5,846 nucleotides of DNA from Methanobacteriota archaeon (GCA_030837265.1 JAUPKV010000078.1:1-5846), one strand, 5' to 3'; positions 1 through 5,635 are shown, counted from the stretch's first letter. The notes: a model not told the origin generated them from the letters alone. A program made the numbers and translations.

Positions 1-113
1 ACAGATTCAAGGATAGACCTGGAGACTCCAGGTGCAAGTTCAAAGTCATACTCGACTTCAGAGAGAAAATTCTGTTCAGCACTTTTGACATCTAAACGAT
101 GGACATCCTTCAT
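1..113 (-). CDS. 5' end of an unidentified protein, possibly DUF1670 family (partial)
   Basis: An open frame runs on the minus strand from an ATG at 113 to the window edge, giving 37 residues and continuing outside. It starts MKDVHRLDVKSAEQ and then has FLSEVEYDFELAPGVSRSIL. The phrase 'dFELaP..sR.ILE' resembles, from memory, the N-terminal part of DUF1670 proteins, which are found in Methanosarcina and some bacteria and have no firm function. That family call is an inference from about 20 residues. The ATG is the first possible start, because an in-frame TAA lies 18 bases upstream of it. The ribosome site is weak (AAAGG close to the ATG), and a TATA-like stretch sits about 19 bases upstream. 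The piece could also be the remnant of a broken gene, since the region around it is decayed. Confidence 0.5.
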   Translation of the reverse strand, partial: MKDVHRLDVKSAEQNFLSEVEYDFELAPGVSRSILES

Positions 114-125
114 GGCCTTTAACCC

Positions 126-139
126 TAATTATATAATGG
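126..139 (-). promoter_or_regulatory. TATA-like box upstream of the left-edge gene
   Basis: On the minus strand the sequence reads CCATTATATAATTA, an archaeal TATA-box-like stretch. Its centre is about 19 bases before the ATG at 113. That spacing is short, so transcription would start at or just inside the start codon. This fits only a leaderless message or a slightly different start. Confidence 0.22.
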
Positions 140-211
140 CCAATCTGGCATATGTCCGCATTTATGGTTTTGAAAATCTTCCACTACTATTTTCAATTAA
201 GAATGTAGAGA

Positions 212-436
212 TTAGAGAATCGATGAAAGATTATTCTCTGTAGCTTGATCCATATCTTGACCTTTAATATCATTGTTAGAAGTACGATTGAGGGAATCAT
301 TTGGTAAATGATGCATATCTGAATTCCCAATATTACCTTTCAAAGTGCTATTATCTGCATTTGCAGGATAAGGCAAGAGTAACGAAATAAATAAAAATAA
401 TACTTTTATTTTTCCATTTTTTATTTGATCAGTCAT
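212..436 (-). CDS. Small hypothetical protein with a predicted signal peptide (74 aa)
   Basis: I do not recognise this 74-residue protein. Its N-terminus looks like a Sec signal peptide: a charged start (MTDQIKNGKIK), a hydrophobic core (VLFLFISLLLPYP) and a possible signal peptidase site after ANA at about residue 27. The mature part would be about 47 residues, very polar and rich in Asn, Asp and Ser, with no cysteines and no motif I can name. AGGA sits 10 bases before the ATG and TATA-like stretches lie further upstream. If real, it would be exported to the cell surface or outside. It lies downstream of a decayed acetyltransferase gene in AT-rich DNA, so it could be a shortened remnant or a chance frame. 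The signal-peptide pattern is the main reason to keep it. Confidence 0.42.
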   Translation of the reverse strand: MTDQIKNGKIKVLFLFISLLLPYPANADNSTLKGNIGNSDMHHLPNDSLNRTSNNDIKGQDMDQATENNLSSIL

Positions 437-450
437 CTAAATCTAATCCT

Positions 451-495
451 ATGATATATATTATTCTTTAATTCACAAGTACACTATATATATGC
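451..495 (-). promoter_or_regulatory. Candidate promoter region for the small exported protein
   Basis: Two TATA-like stretches precede the ATG at 436 on the minus strand. The distal one reads GCATATATATAG (484-495) and would place the transcript start about 28 bases before the ATG, leaving room for the AGGA ribosome site. The proximal one (AATAATATATATCAT, 453-467) would give a leaderless message. The distal one fits better. AT-rich intergenic DNA makes such matches common. Confidence 0.25.
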
Positions 496-707
496 AAATG
501 TGATCAATTAAAGAGTTTGTGGGAAAACACGTTGGTAAGAAAAACAGAATTAAATGCCTACGGAATTACTAAAATTTAATTTCAAGTATTTATGTGCCGA
601 TAATGTCTTTGTTGTTTTTAGGAAATGGAATCATAAAACCATTCCAAAAGAAAAACTTGAAATTATTTTTCAACCATTCCTATACTCTGCCCACTCCATT
701 TTCCATT

Positions 708-1032
708 TTAGTTTTTCCTTTTTTTAATTTTTTCGACTTTATTGAAGAGCTTTTCCATGAAACAAACCGTAAAAGACAAATGTTCAAACTTTCTTAAGCC
801 TGTTTCCTCAAACCCAAACTTCCTATACCAGTCCTTTAGCCTTTCCTTTAAGCTTGCTAATACTGGTAAAGGCAGGGTTTGGAGGGTTATCCTCTTCTGT
901 AAGGTTAAAATCCTTTGCTACAGTCAGGAAAGAAACCTTTATGGTCCATAAGCTTTCTTCTAAATCACTTTTAGAAGACACTTCCCGGATATATACTTCA
1001 TCAGTATTGCTTTGTCCTGCAGGCACGGTCAT
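708..1032 (-). pseudogene. GNAT-family N-acetyltransferase, broken by internal deletion and frameshift
   Basis: Two pieces of one acetyltransferase lie in different frames. The N-terminal piece (1032 to 823, 69 codons then TAG) has IREVSSKSDLEESLWTIK, then SFLTVAKDFNLTEE and NPAFTS. This is the usual start of a GNAT subfamily with 'SF.TVA..F.LT.EN.P.NPAF'. The C-terminal piece (839 to 708, ending TAA) begins LKDWYRKFGFEETG and goes on to KFEHLSFTVCFMEK, the usual end of the same subfamily. The central acetyl-CoA-binding core, some 80-90 residues including the R-x-x-G-x-G/A loop, is absent, so the product cannot be a working enzyme. The start ATG overlaps the stop of the upstream HAD gene as ATGA and has GGGGAG six bases before it, so it was translated with that gene. 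The short repeat TAAAGGA occurs twice at the junction (832-838, 844-850). Reading the TAG as pyrrolysine adds only four residues before TGA, so it does not rescue the gene. Confidence 0.78.
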
Positions 1033-1874
1033 GGACGACTCCCCTTATGTTTGTCCATAATATATTTTACAACACTATCCTCTTCATTTGTTCCAATAAT
1101 TCGGGTTGCATATTTTTTTAACTCGGGTTTTGCATTACTGACAGCTATTGAATGCCTGGATAATTTGAACATTTTTACGTCATTTGCGTTATCTCCAAAT
1201 ACGGTTAAGTCGTTTAATCTAAGCCCGTATTTCTTTAGAATAATACTAATAGCCTGGTCTTTTGTTGCTTTGCAATCGTGTATGGTGAGCCAATACCACC
1301 CAGGTGAATATTGGTTTTCAATGAGATGGACCTCAATATGTTTTGTATATTTTTCCTGTAGTAGATTTGTTAGCTCAAGCAAATTATCCAGCTTATCCAC
1401 AACAATAAAGCATACAACATTCTCAGCAAGTGTTTTTCGTAGAACCGATTTCCTTAGCCGTTTGTCGTTTCCGCTTGTCCTGCTTTTTAAGTACCATTCC
1501 ATACCTTCATTTATAACTTGTTCGTAATGTAAGCAATCCTCATTACCATTAAAACTGGATATAAAAGGAGTAAGATTATACTGCAAAATATGCTCGAATA
1601 TTTCTTCCTTTATATCTCCAGAGATGTCATTAATAATTTCATGTCTGCCTGTCTCAAAATCACTGATAAACGCTCCATTGAACTCTATAATAGGCAGCTT
1701 CAAAGGCAAATACTTTAATATTTGCTGAACAGAGATTACACTTCTTGCTGTGGCAATTGTAAAATTTAAATCCTCTGTTAATAATCTTATCAGAGTATCT
1801 ATAGCAAAATCTGATAATGTAGCATTATTTTGAAGTAAAGTTCCATCCAAATCAGAAATATATATTTTAGACAT
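1029..1874 (-). CDS. Cof-type HAD-superfamily phosphatase (HAD-IIB)
   Basis: This 281-residue protein is a haloacid dehalogenase-like hydrolase of the Cof/subclass IIB type, usually cytoplasmic Mg2+-dependent phosphatases of sugar phosphates or similar small molecules. The substrate cannot be read from sequence. All four motifs are present: motif I SDLDGTLL with nucleophile D8 and acid/base D10; motif II IATAR with T42, where most relatives have TGR; motif III lysine K205 in ATKDQAI; and motif IV GDNANDVKMF with D228 and D232. Residues of roughly 85-190 would be the cap. Length is normal for the family. AAGGA lies 8 bases before the ATG. The stop overlaps the start of the broken acetyltransferase by four bases, so the two formed one transcription unit. 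A 163-base gap and a TATA-like stretch separate it from purN upstream, so it may have its own promoter. Its AT-rich composition and bacterial-like family suggest it may have been acquired, which is inference. Confidence 0.87.
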   Translation of the reverse strand: MSKIYISDLDGTLLQNNATLSDFAIDTLIRLLTEDLNFTIATARSVISVQQILKYLPLKLPIIEFNGAFISDFETGRHEIINDISGDIKEEIFEHILQYNLTPFISSFNGNEDCLHYEQVINEGMEWYLKSRTSGNDKRLRKSVLRKTLAENVVCFIVVDKLDNLLELTNLLQEKYTKHIEVHLIENQYSPGWYWLTIHDCKATKDQAISIILKKYGLRLNDLTVFGDNANDVKMFKLSRHSIAVSNAKPELKKYATRIIGTNEEDSVVKYIMDKHKGSRP

Positions 1875-1900
1875 TCAACTATTCCTTCCCATAGCGAGAT

Positions 1901-1920
1901 AATTATTAATATTTTTTAAT
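1901..1920 (-). promoter_or_regulatory. Candidate TATA region for the HAD gene
   Basis: The minus strand reads ATTAAAAAATATTAATAATT some 27-46 bases before the ATG of the HAD gene. A transcript started 25 bases downstream of it would have a leader of about 15 bases, enough to hold the AAGGA ribosome site. A 6-bp inverted repeat (ATAGCG at 1891-1896, CGCTAT at 1925-1930) flanks it and could be an operator or chance. Confidence 0.3.
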
Positions 1921-2037
1921 CACCCGCTATGATGGCGAGTTTTCCCTGCACCATGTTTCGCATAATATAACTTTCTTAAGTCCTTTCCTAAACCTTACCA
2001 CCGGCGAACCCGCTTATCTGCATTCTGCGTGAAGATG

Positions 2038-2652
2038 TTACAATTCAATTATACCTTCACTTATTAGTTTCAAGGTCTCCACATAGAAGGAGTTTTCTTT
2101 TTCAAGTACCCTTTTTGATAAGGTATCTACAGTATCACTTTCCAAGACTTCAATTTCACATTGCCGAATTATCTTTCCTGTATCATATTCCTCTTCTACC
2201 AAATGAATTGTAACCCCTGTCGTTTTATCTCCTGCGTCAATAACCGCTCTATGCACATGGGTTCCGTACATTCCTTTGCCACCGTATTTGGGCAATAGTG
2301 AAGGATGAATGTTGAGTATACGTCCTTCGTACTGTTTCAAAATCTCAGGTCCTAGCTTTTTTGTGTACCCAGCCAGACAGACGATATCTAAGCCACTTTC
2401 AGTTAGTATTTTACATGTTGCTTCATCCAATTCATAGTCTTCATGATCTATTTTATTACTAAGATGATATTCAGGAACTCCTGCTATTCTTGCCTTCTCC
2501 AATGCTTGCTAATTTGCGTTATTGCTTATTATAGCACATACTATCCCATCCAAATCCTTTCTTCTGCAGGCATCAATAATCGCTTGCATATTAGTTCCTG
2601 TATGGGAAGCAAATATTGCTATATGCAGTTTCTTTGTGTTTTCACTTTCCAT
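2038..2652 (-). CDS. purN: Phosphoribosylglycinamide formyltransferase (PurN) with one in-frame TAG codon
   Basis: PurN transfers the formyl group of 10-formyltetrahydrofolate to glycinamide ribonucleotide, the third step of purine synthesis, in the cytoplasm. Read from the ATG at 2652, the frame gives 204 residues, the usual PurN length, with a single TAG at codon 48. The N-terminus has the Rossmann-like strand and phosphate loop IAIFASHTGTNMQAII (residues 11-26; E. coli has SGNGSN where this has SHTGTN). The core has LAGYTKKL, then NIHPSLLPKYGG with N114 and H116, and EEEYDTG with D157. These match the catalytic Asn, His and Asp of E. coli PurN (N106, H108, D144). GGAG lies 9 bases before the ATG. 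The TAG sits in the loop SNNAN-TAG-QALEKA, aligned with E. coli SNKADAFGLERA, with no frame change and good similarity on both sides. In Methanosarcina TAG can be decoded as pyrrolysine, so the gene is annotated as full length. A start after the TAG (TTG at 2502) would lose the substrate-binding half-strand and loop. The alternative is a recent nonsense mutation. Confidence 0.85.
2509..2511 (-). other. In-frame UAG codon in purN, probable pyrrolysine or readthrough site
   Basis: Codon 48 of purN reads TAG, between AAT (Asn47) and CAA (Gln49). PurN similarity runs unbroken across it, and the position matches a small residue in a loop of the E. coli enzyme, a site likely to tolerate substitution. 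It is known that Methanosarcina carries tRNA-Pyl and PylRS and inserts pyrrolysine at UAG in methylamine methyltransferases and, without a strict context, in other proteins. Whether this codon is decoded here is inference. I saw no convincing stem-loop directly after it. Confidence 0.6.
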
Positions 2653-2745
2653 AATTTGTAACTCCAGCTGTGAGATTTAATCGGGCTAGGACAGCATGAT
2701 CATACTTGAAGCAGATGTCATCTGACTTTCATTTAGCAGGTAAAC

Positions 2746-2760
2746 GTATAGATTAATATC
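2746..2760 (-). promoter_or_regulatory. Candidate TATA box for purN
   Basis: The minus strand reads GATATTAATCTATAC, a TATA-like stretch about 100 bases before the purN start. The same bases form a loose inverted repeat (AGAT/ATCT about a TAAT centre), so it could also bind a regulator. Supported only by composition and position. Confidence 0.22.
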
Positions 2761-2826
2761 TTTTCACAGCTAAGAAATTTTCTTGTCATATGGGTAGAAA
2801 CAGGAAATGAAGAAAAAGATCACAGG

Positions 2827-2870
2827 GAAAAAAACATATTTCTCATCTCTCTTTCAAAACTTATGTTTCC
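2827..2870 (-). terminator. Second, weaker hairpin with T tract downstream of fmdB
   Basis: On the minus strand GGAAACATA and TATGTTT form a 7-bp perfect inverted repeat (2832-2838 with 2862-2868) around a 23-base loop. The second arm runs directly into more T residues (seven in a row in all). The long loop makes it weak. It could be a back-up terminator for the fmd operon. Confidence 0.25.
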
Positions 2871-2956
2871 ATATAAAGGGAATAACAAAGCCGTGAAATC
2901 AAAAAATGAAATGAAAATTTAAAAACACAAATGCTGAAGAATCTGGTTTGAAAATG

Positions 2957-3012
2957 CAAAAAATAATTGCCGAAAACTTGAAAGAGGGAGAACCAAACAG
3001 TCTCTCTCTTTC
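2957..3012 (-). terminator. Likely terminator of the fmd operon
   Basis: Fourteen bases after the fmdB stop, the minus strand forms a 12-bp stem with one mismatch: GAAAGAGAGAGA (3012-3001), a 9-base loop, and TCTCCCTCTTTC (2991-2980). About 10-20 bases further on is a T-rich run (AATTATTTTTTGC). A hairpin followed by a U-rich stretch is a plausible end for the operon transcript. In archaea the U-rich run alone may be what matters. Confidence 0.55.
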
Positions 3013-3025
3013 CAGTAAATCAATT

Positions 3026-4327
3026 TTATTTCCTTGCTTTAATCTTCTCAAAGAGCTGCTTTAAGGTATCTTCGTTGCTCTTTGTGAACTCGAAGGGTGA
3101 ACCCGTAAACGGCTCAAAGTGAACTGGCACGTCGTCAAGCCTGTAAAATGTCCCGTCGCATTCCATTGCGTCAATCACTCCAGGGAGTACGATATCCGAG
3201 GCAGCTGTGGTCGGGCAGGGAGCAATGTCAAGGCAGATCATTGGGATCTCGGCAAGGTAGGCTGCGCAGTCCGCAGGAATGTGACAGACAAGGTCGGCGC
3301 ACATCACAAGAGCTGCATCCACGTCCTTTTCTCGAAGCACATCTACGGTAGTGAATTCTCCCGGGTTGTAACGGGGATGCCCGCGTGTAAAGTCAAGCCC
3401 GAAGGGATAGCCATACATGTAGGAGGCAACCTGATTAAAGCCTGCAACATTGCAGTGACCACGAAGAGCTCCAAGGGTGAATTTGGCATAATTATTCAGC
3501 TCTTTTACAAAGTTCATGGCAATTTCGGCGTTTCTGTGCTTCCCCATTGAAGAAGAAAGACCGAGACCTACTGAGATTGCTCCGAAGTTACAGTTCTTCA
3601 TCATATCGAGCATCTTCTCCATCACAGGGATGGGAACTCCTGTAATCTCTTCTACTGACGGATGAGGCGTTTTTCCATGAAGCAGAGTAAGAAGTGCACT
3701 TATTAGTTCATAGTCCGAACCTGGCTTGAGCTGCACATGGAGATCGGAAGCTTCAGTAGTTGGAGTTTTTCGTGGGTCTACAGTGATAACTGTCCTATCA
3801 AAACGTCCGCGTTTAGTCCAGTAACCACGGGGGAAGACTCCATACCTGGACATCTGCCGCGGCATGGATTCAAGAGGGTTGGTTCCCCAGTAGACTATAA
3901 GGTCGCTCCTGTTTTTCTTCTGTCCTTCTGTTGCACCTACTTTTCCCGCTTCCTGAATCCCCATAGCAGTCGGCCCATGACAGATAGTGGCATTCGAATC
4001 AACAATTGCACCCAGATATTCCCCCATCTTGAGCCCAACTTCATGTGCTTCACAGGAGGTTTCACTACCCATGAAAAGCAGGGGACGCTTTGCCGAAACG
4101 AGGATATCTGCAGCTCTTTCAAGAGCTTCATCCCAGGCTGCAGGTGTCAGTTTACCCCCTGCTTTCATAAGGGGCTGCCTGAGCCTGTGGGAACTTACTA
4201 CCTCCTGGAACTTGGCATTTCCCATTTTACATGCATTTCTGGCTTCAATCTTTCCGTCCTCGAATTCAACCTGAATATCATCACAGGCTGCTCCACAAAC
4301 CGGACAAACTATGTTTTTATAAATCAT
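3026..4327 (-). CDS. fmdB: Formylmethanofuran dehydrogenase subunit B, molybdenum type
   Basis: FmdB is the catalytic subunit that carries the molybdopterin guanine dinucleotide cofactor and reduces CO2 to formate inside the formylmethanofuran dehydrogenase complex, or runs in reverse during methyl oxidation. The protein has 433 residues, the normal length. An N-terminal [4Fe-4S] motif, CPVCGAAC with C8, C11 and C15, is completed by C33 in NACKMG. The metal ligand is C116 in ATICHGPTAMG; selenoprotein relatives have selenocysteine here, and this one has plain cysteine. Molybdopterin-oxidoreductase features follow, such as VYWGTNPLESMPR (about 145-157) and VDPRKTPT. It starts 2 bases after the fmdD stop, with AGGAGGG 8 bases before the ATG, and is the last gene of the operon, followed by a hairpin terminator. 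The gene order A-C-D-B points to the fmd (Mo) operon of Methanosarcina rather than fwd (W). That metal call rests on order and memory of the family, not on a diagnostic residue. Confidence 0.96.
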   Translation of the reverse strand: MIYKNIVCPVCGAACDDIQVEFEDGKIEARNACKMGNAKFQEVVSSHRLRQPLMKAGGKLTPAAWDEALERAADILVSAKRPLLFMGSETSCEAHEVGLKMGEYLGAIVDSNATICHGPTAMGIQEAGKVGATEGQKKNRSDLIVYWGTNPLESMPRQMSRYGVFPRGYWTKRGRFDRTVITVDPRKTPTTEASDLHVQLKPGSDYELISALLTLLHGKTPHPSVEEITGVPIPVMEKMLDMMKNCNFGAISVGLGLSSSMGKHRNAEIAMNFVKELNNYAKFTLGALRGHCNVAGFNQVASYMYGYPFGLDFTRGHPRYNPGEFTTVDVLREKDVDAALVMCADLVCHIPADCAAYLAEIPMICLDIAPCPTTAASDIVLPGVIDAMECDGTFYRLDDVPVHFEPFTGSPFEFTKSNEDTLKQLFEKIKARK

Positions 4328-4329
4328 GC

Positions 4330-4719
4330 TTACTGCCCTCCTACGTATATTTTCAACACTACATCCTCAGCACTAAGGACTTCTTCGTCCGTTGGCTCGA
4401 TGTGCACAGGTGCACCTTTATAGAGAGGAGAGCCCGTAGAAAGGGTGTCAGGATCGATGACAACATTTGACCAGATAGCCCTTGGCATGAACACCTGTCC
4501 CGGCTGGACTGAATCGGTACATTTTGTATAAACTGTGATCGAATGTTTTCCATTCCGGCTTGTGACTTTAACTTTATAAGGGGAACAGAGTGAAACAAAA
4601 TCCATAGGAGAAATCCAGCAGGATGCACACTCCTTAGTATATTCATCCGTGAACTTGTCTCCTCCTTTAGCAAGCCTGCCTTCGTCAATCGTACTTCCGG
4701 TAATTAATATTACTTCCAT
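4330..4719 (-). CDS. fmdD: Formylmethanofuran dehydrogenase subunit D
   Basis: FmdD is the small subunit that corresponds to the C-terminal molybdopterin-dinucleotide-binding domain of larger molybdenum oxidoreductases. It packs on FmdB to close the cofactor site. The protein has 129 residues, starting MEVILITGSTIDEGRLAKGG and containing MDFVSLCSPYKVKV and the conserved MPRAIWSNVVIDPDTLSTGSP (about residues 78-98). The start was set at the ATG at 4719, since GAGGTGAG lies 4 bases before it and the family begins at this point. An in-frame ATG at 4794 would add 25 residues inside the fmdC coding sequence and has no family support. The ribosome site overlaps the fmdC stop codon, which lies 10 bases upstream, so translation of the two is probably coupled. 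Confidence 0.95.
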   Translation of the reverse strand: MEVILITGSTIDEGRLAKGGDKFTDEYTKECASCWISPMDFVSLCSPYKVKVTSRNGKHSITVYTKCTDSVQPGQVFMPRAIWSNVVIDPDTLSTGSPLYKGAPVHIEPTDEEVLSAEDVVLKIYVGGQ

Positions 4720-4729
4720 GCCTCTCACC

Positions 4730-5635
4730 TCAAAGCTCCGGGTTTGCATCTGCAGCCACATAGAGTGTTCCTTTTGCCCTCTTGCTGATCGCATAATCCC
4801 CTGTGAATTTTTTGAATTCGCCTAGCAATTCAATCTCGCCTGAAGTGACTTTATTTTCCATGGAGACGTATTCGAAACCCGGAGAGAAACGCTCTATTTT
4901 GCCTCCGATAACAATTGTACCACCTGCCATTTCAGCGCCTACTCCACGAAGAGCTCTGCCTTTAATAACGATGAACCCGCCATTCTGACGAATCCCGCAG
5001 AAGCCTTCAACATTTCCTTCCACCAGAATTTCGCCACCGTCCATACCGCCACCGAGCTGGTGCCTGGCTGAACCTTCGATTACGATACGTCCACCTTTCA
5101 TGCCGTGCCATTTGCCTCTGTAGGCACAGCCGACGTGATCTCCGGCATTTCCTTTAATGTGCAGAAGCCCCCCTGTCATTTCCATGCCTGCCCAGGAATC
5201 AGCGTCTCCGAAAACAATGATCTCTCCTCCTTTCATCCCGGTCCCGACATGCATGCCTGCAGAGCCTTCAATTTCAATTTTTCCTGCAGTCATGCCTTCT
5301 CCTATTCTTTTGACCCTTATTGCGTCGCCTTTAATGCGGATGAGGGTCTCAGCTGCACAAGAGCCTCCATTTCCTATCACTTCAAAAAATTCGGAAAGAG
5401 GATAGGTCTTTGGCCCTTGCCAGACGGGCGAATTCCCTATCTCTACGGCATTTTTGCCTGCAAAGGAGTCAGGAGTTATAACATCTGCTTCCAGTTTGAT
5501 GTCAATCTTTCTTTTTGGAATAAGCACGATTTCTCCCATCTCTCCAACACTTTTTCCGGCAGCTGAGCCAGGTTTTAGAACTGCCTCCAATTTACTATCG
5601 ATTTTTTCTTTATGAACAAGAACTCCCTCTGTCAT
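4730..5635 (-). CDS. fmdC: Formylmethanofuran dehydrogenase subunit C
   Basis: FmdC is a structural subunit of the complex, built of a right-handed beta-helix like the C-terminal domain of glutamate synthase (GXGXG repeats). It links FmdA and the FmdB/D pair. The protein has 301 residues. From about residue 100 to 250 it shows repeats of 18-20 residues of the form G..M.GG.I.I.G.A...VG, for example GMKGGEIIVFGDADSWAG and EMAGGTIVIGGK. Before this lies the usual N-terminal segment ending PLSEFFEV (79-86). That segment is preceded by an additional, similar segment, so the N-terminus is about 30 residues longer than I would expect. The ATG at 5635 shares one base with the fmdA stop (TGATG) and has GGAGGTG five bases before it. 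A GTG three bases upstream is too close to that site, so the ATG is preferred. Confidence 0.96.
   Translation of the reverse strand: MTEGVLVHKEKIDSKLEAVLKPGSAAGKSVGEMGEIVLIPKRKIDIKLEADVITPDSFAGKNAVEIGNSPVWQGPKTYPLSEFFEVIGNGGSCAAETLIRIKGDAIRVKRIGEGMTAGKIEIEGSAGMHVGTGMKGGEIIVFGDADSWAGMEMTGGLLHIKGNAGDHVGCAYRGKWHGMKGGRIVIEGSARHQLGGGMDGGEILVEGNVEGFCGIRQNGGFIVIKGRALRGVGAEMAGGTIVIGGKIERFSPGFEYVSMENKVTSGEIELLGEFKKFTGDYAISKRAKGTLYVAADANPEL
5432..5623 (-). repeat. Diverged tandem duplication in the N-terminus of FmdC
   Basis: Residues 5-35 and 37-68 of FmdC align with each other. VLVHKEKIDSKLEAV matches VLIPKRKIDIKLEADV, and GSAAGKSVGEMGE matches DSFAGKNAVEIGN. About half of the positions are identical. 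The second copy is the one that continues into the conserved family region (PLSEFFEV), so the first copy is the extra one. The two copies have diverged, so the duplication is not recent. Confidence 0.6.

Larger units (their letters stand above)
2653..3025 (-). other. Gene-free stretch between fmdB and purN
   Basis: This 373-base AT-rich stretch holds no convincing gene on either strand. From right to left it holds the hairpin terminator of the fmd operon, a second weaker hairpin with a T tract, and then the likely purN promoter region. The best TATA candidate for purN reads GATATTAATCTATAC on the minus strand (2746-2760), about 100 bases before the ATG, implying a leader of about 75 bases. 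A closer one (GATTAAATCT, 2674-2683) would make the message leaderless, which does not fit the GGAG site before the ATG. Confidence 0.5.

Noticed and set aside
120..211. A short minus-strand stretch with KCGH that recalls a zinc-ribbon remnant
   Set aside because: About 19 residues before a stop, with a single Cys-x-x-His-like pattern and no partner motif. Too short to call.
626..646. Inverted repeat TGGAAT / ATTCCA with a 9-base loop downstream of the acetyltransferase remnant
   Set aside because: Only six base pairs and no T tract after it on the minus strand. In AT-rich intergenic DNA this is expected by chance.
594..797. Plus-strand frame rich in Phe, partly opposite the acetyltransferase remnant
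   Set aside because: Its composition comes from T-rich DNA, and the opposite strand codes for a recognisable GNAT C-terminus.
823..825. The TAG in the acetyltransferase remnant as another pyrrolysine codon
   Set aside because: Reading through gives only four more residues before TGA, and the family's C-terminal end is in a different frame. The gene is broken by deletion, not by the TAG.
1012..1527. Plus-strand frame of 171 codons opposite the HAD gene
   Set aside because: It is antisense to a gene with clear HAD motifs, has no recognisable family features and no good ribosome site.
1875..2037. A short minus-strand frame MRNMVQGKLAIIAGD between purN and the HAD gene
   Set aside because: It ends after 15 codons, has no clear ribosome site and matches nothing I can name. 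It may be a remnant but cannot be supported.
2038..2502. A shorter purN starting at the TTG at 2502
   Set aside because: It would lack the first strand and phosphate loop that all PurN proteins need, and those are encoded in frame directly upstream behind one TAG. The ATG at 2652 has a GGAG site.
3119..4423. Several plus-strand frames opposite fmdB and fmdD
   Set aside because: They are mirror frames of strongly conserved genes in GC-richer DNA and have no features of their own.
4330..4794. A longer fmdD starting at the ATG at 4794
   Set aside because: The extra 25 residues lie inside fmdC, show no family similarity and have no ribosome site, while the ATG at 4719 has GAGGTGAG just before it.
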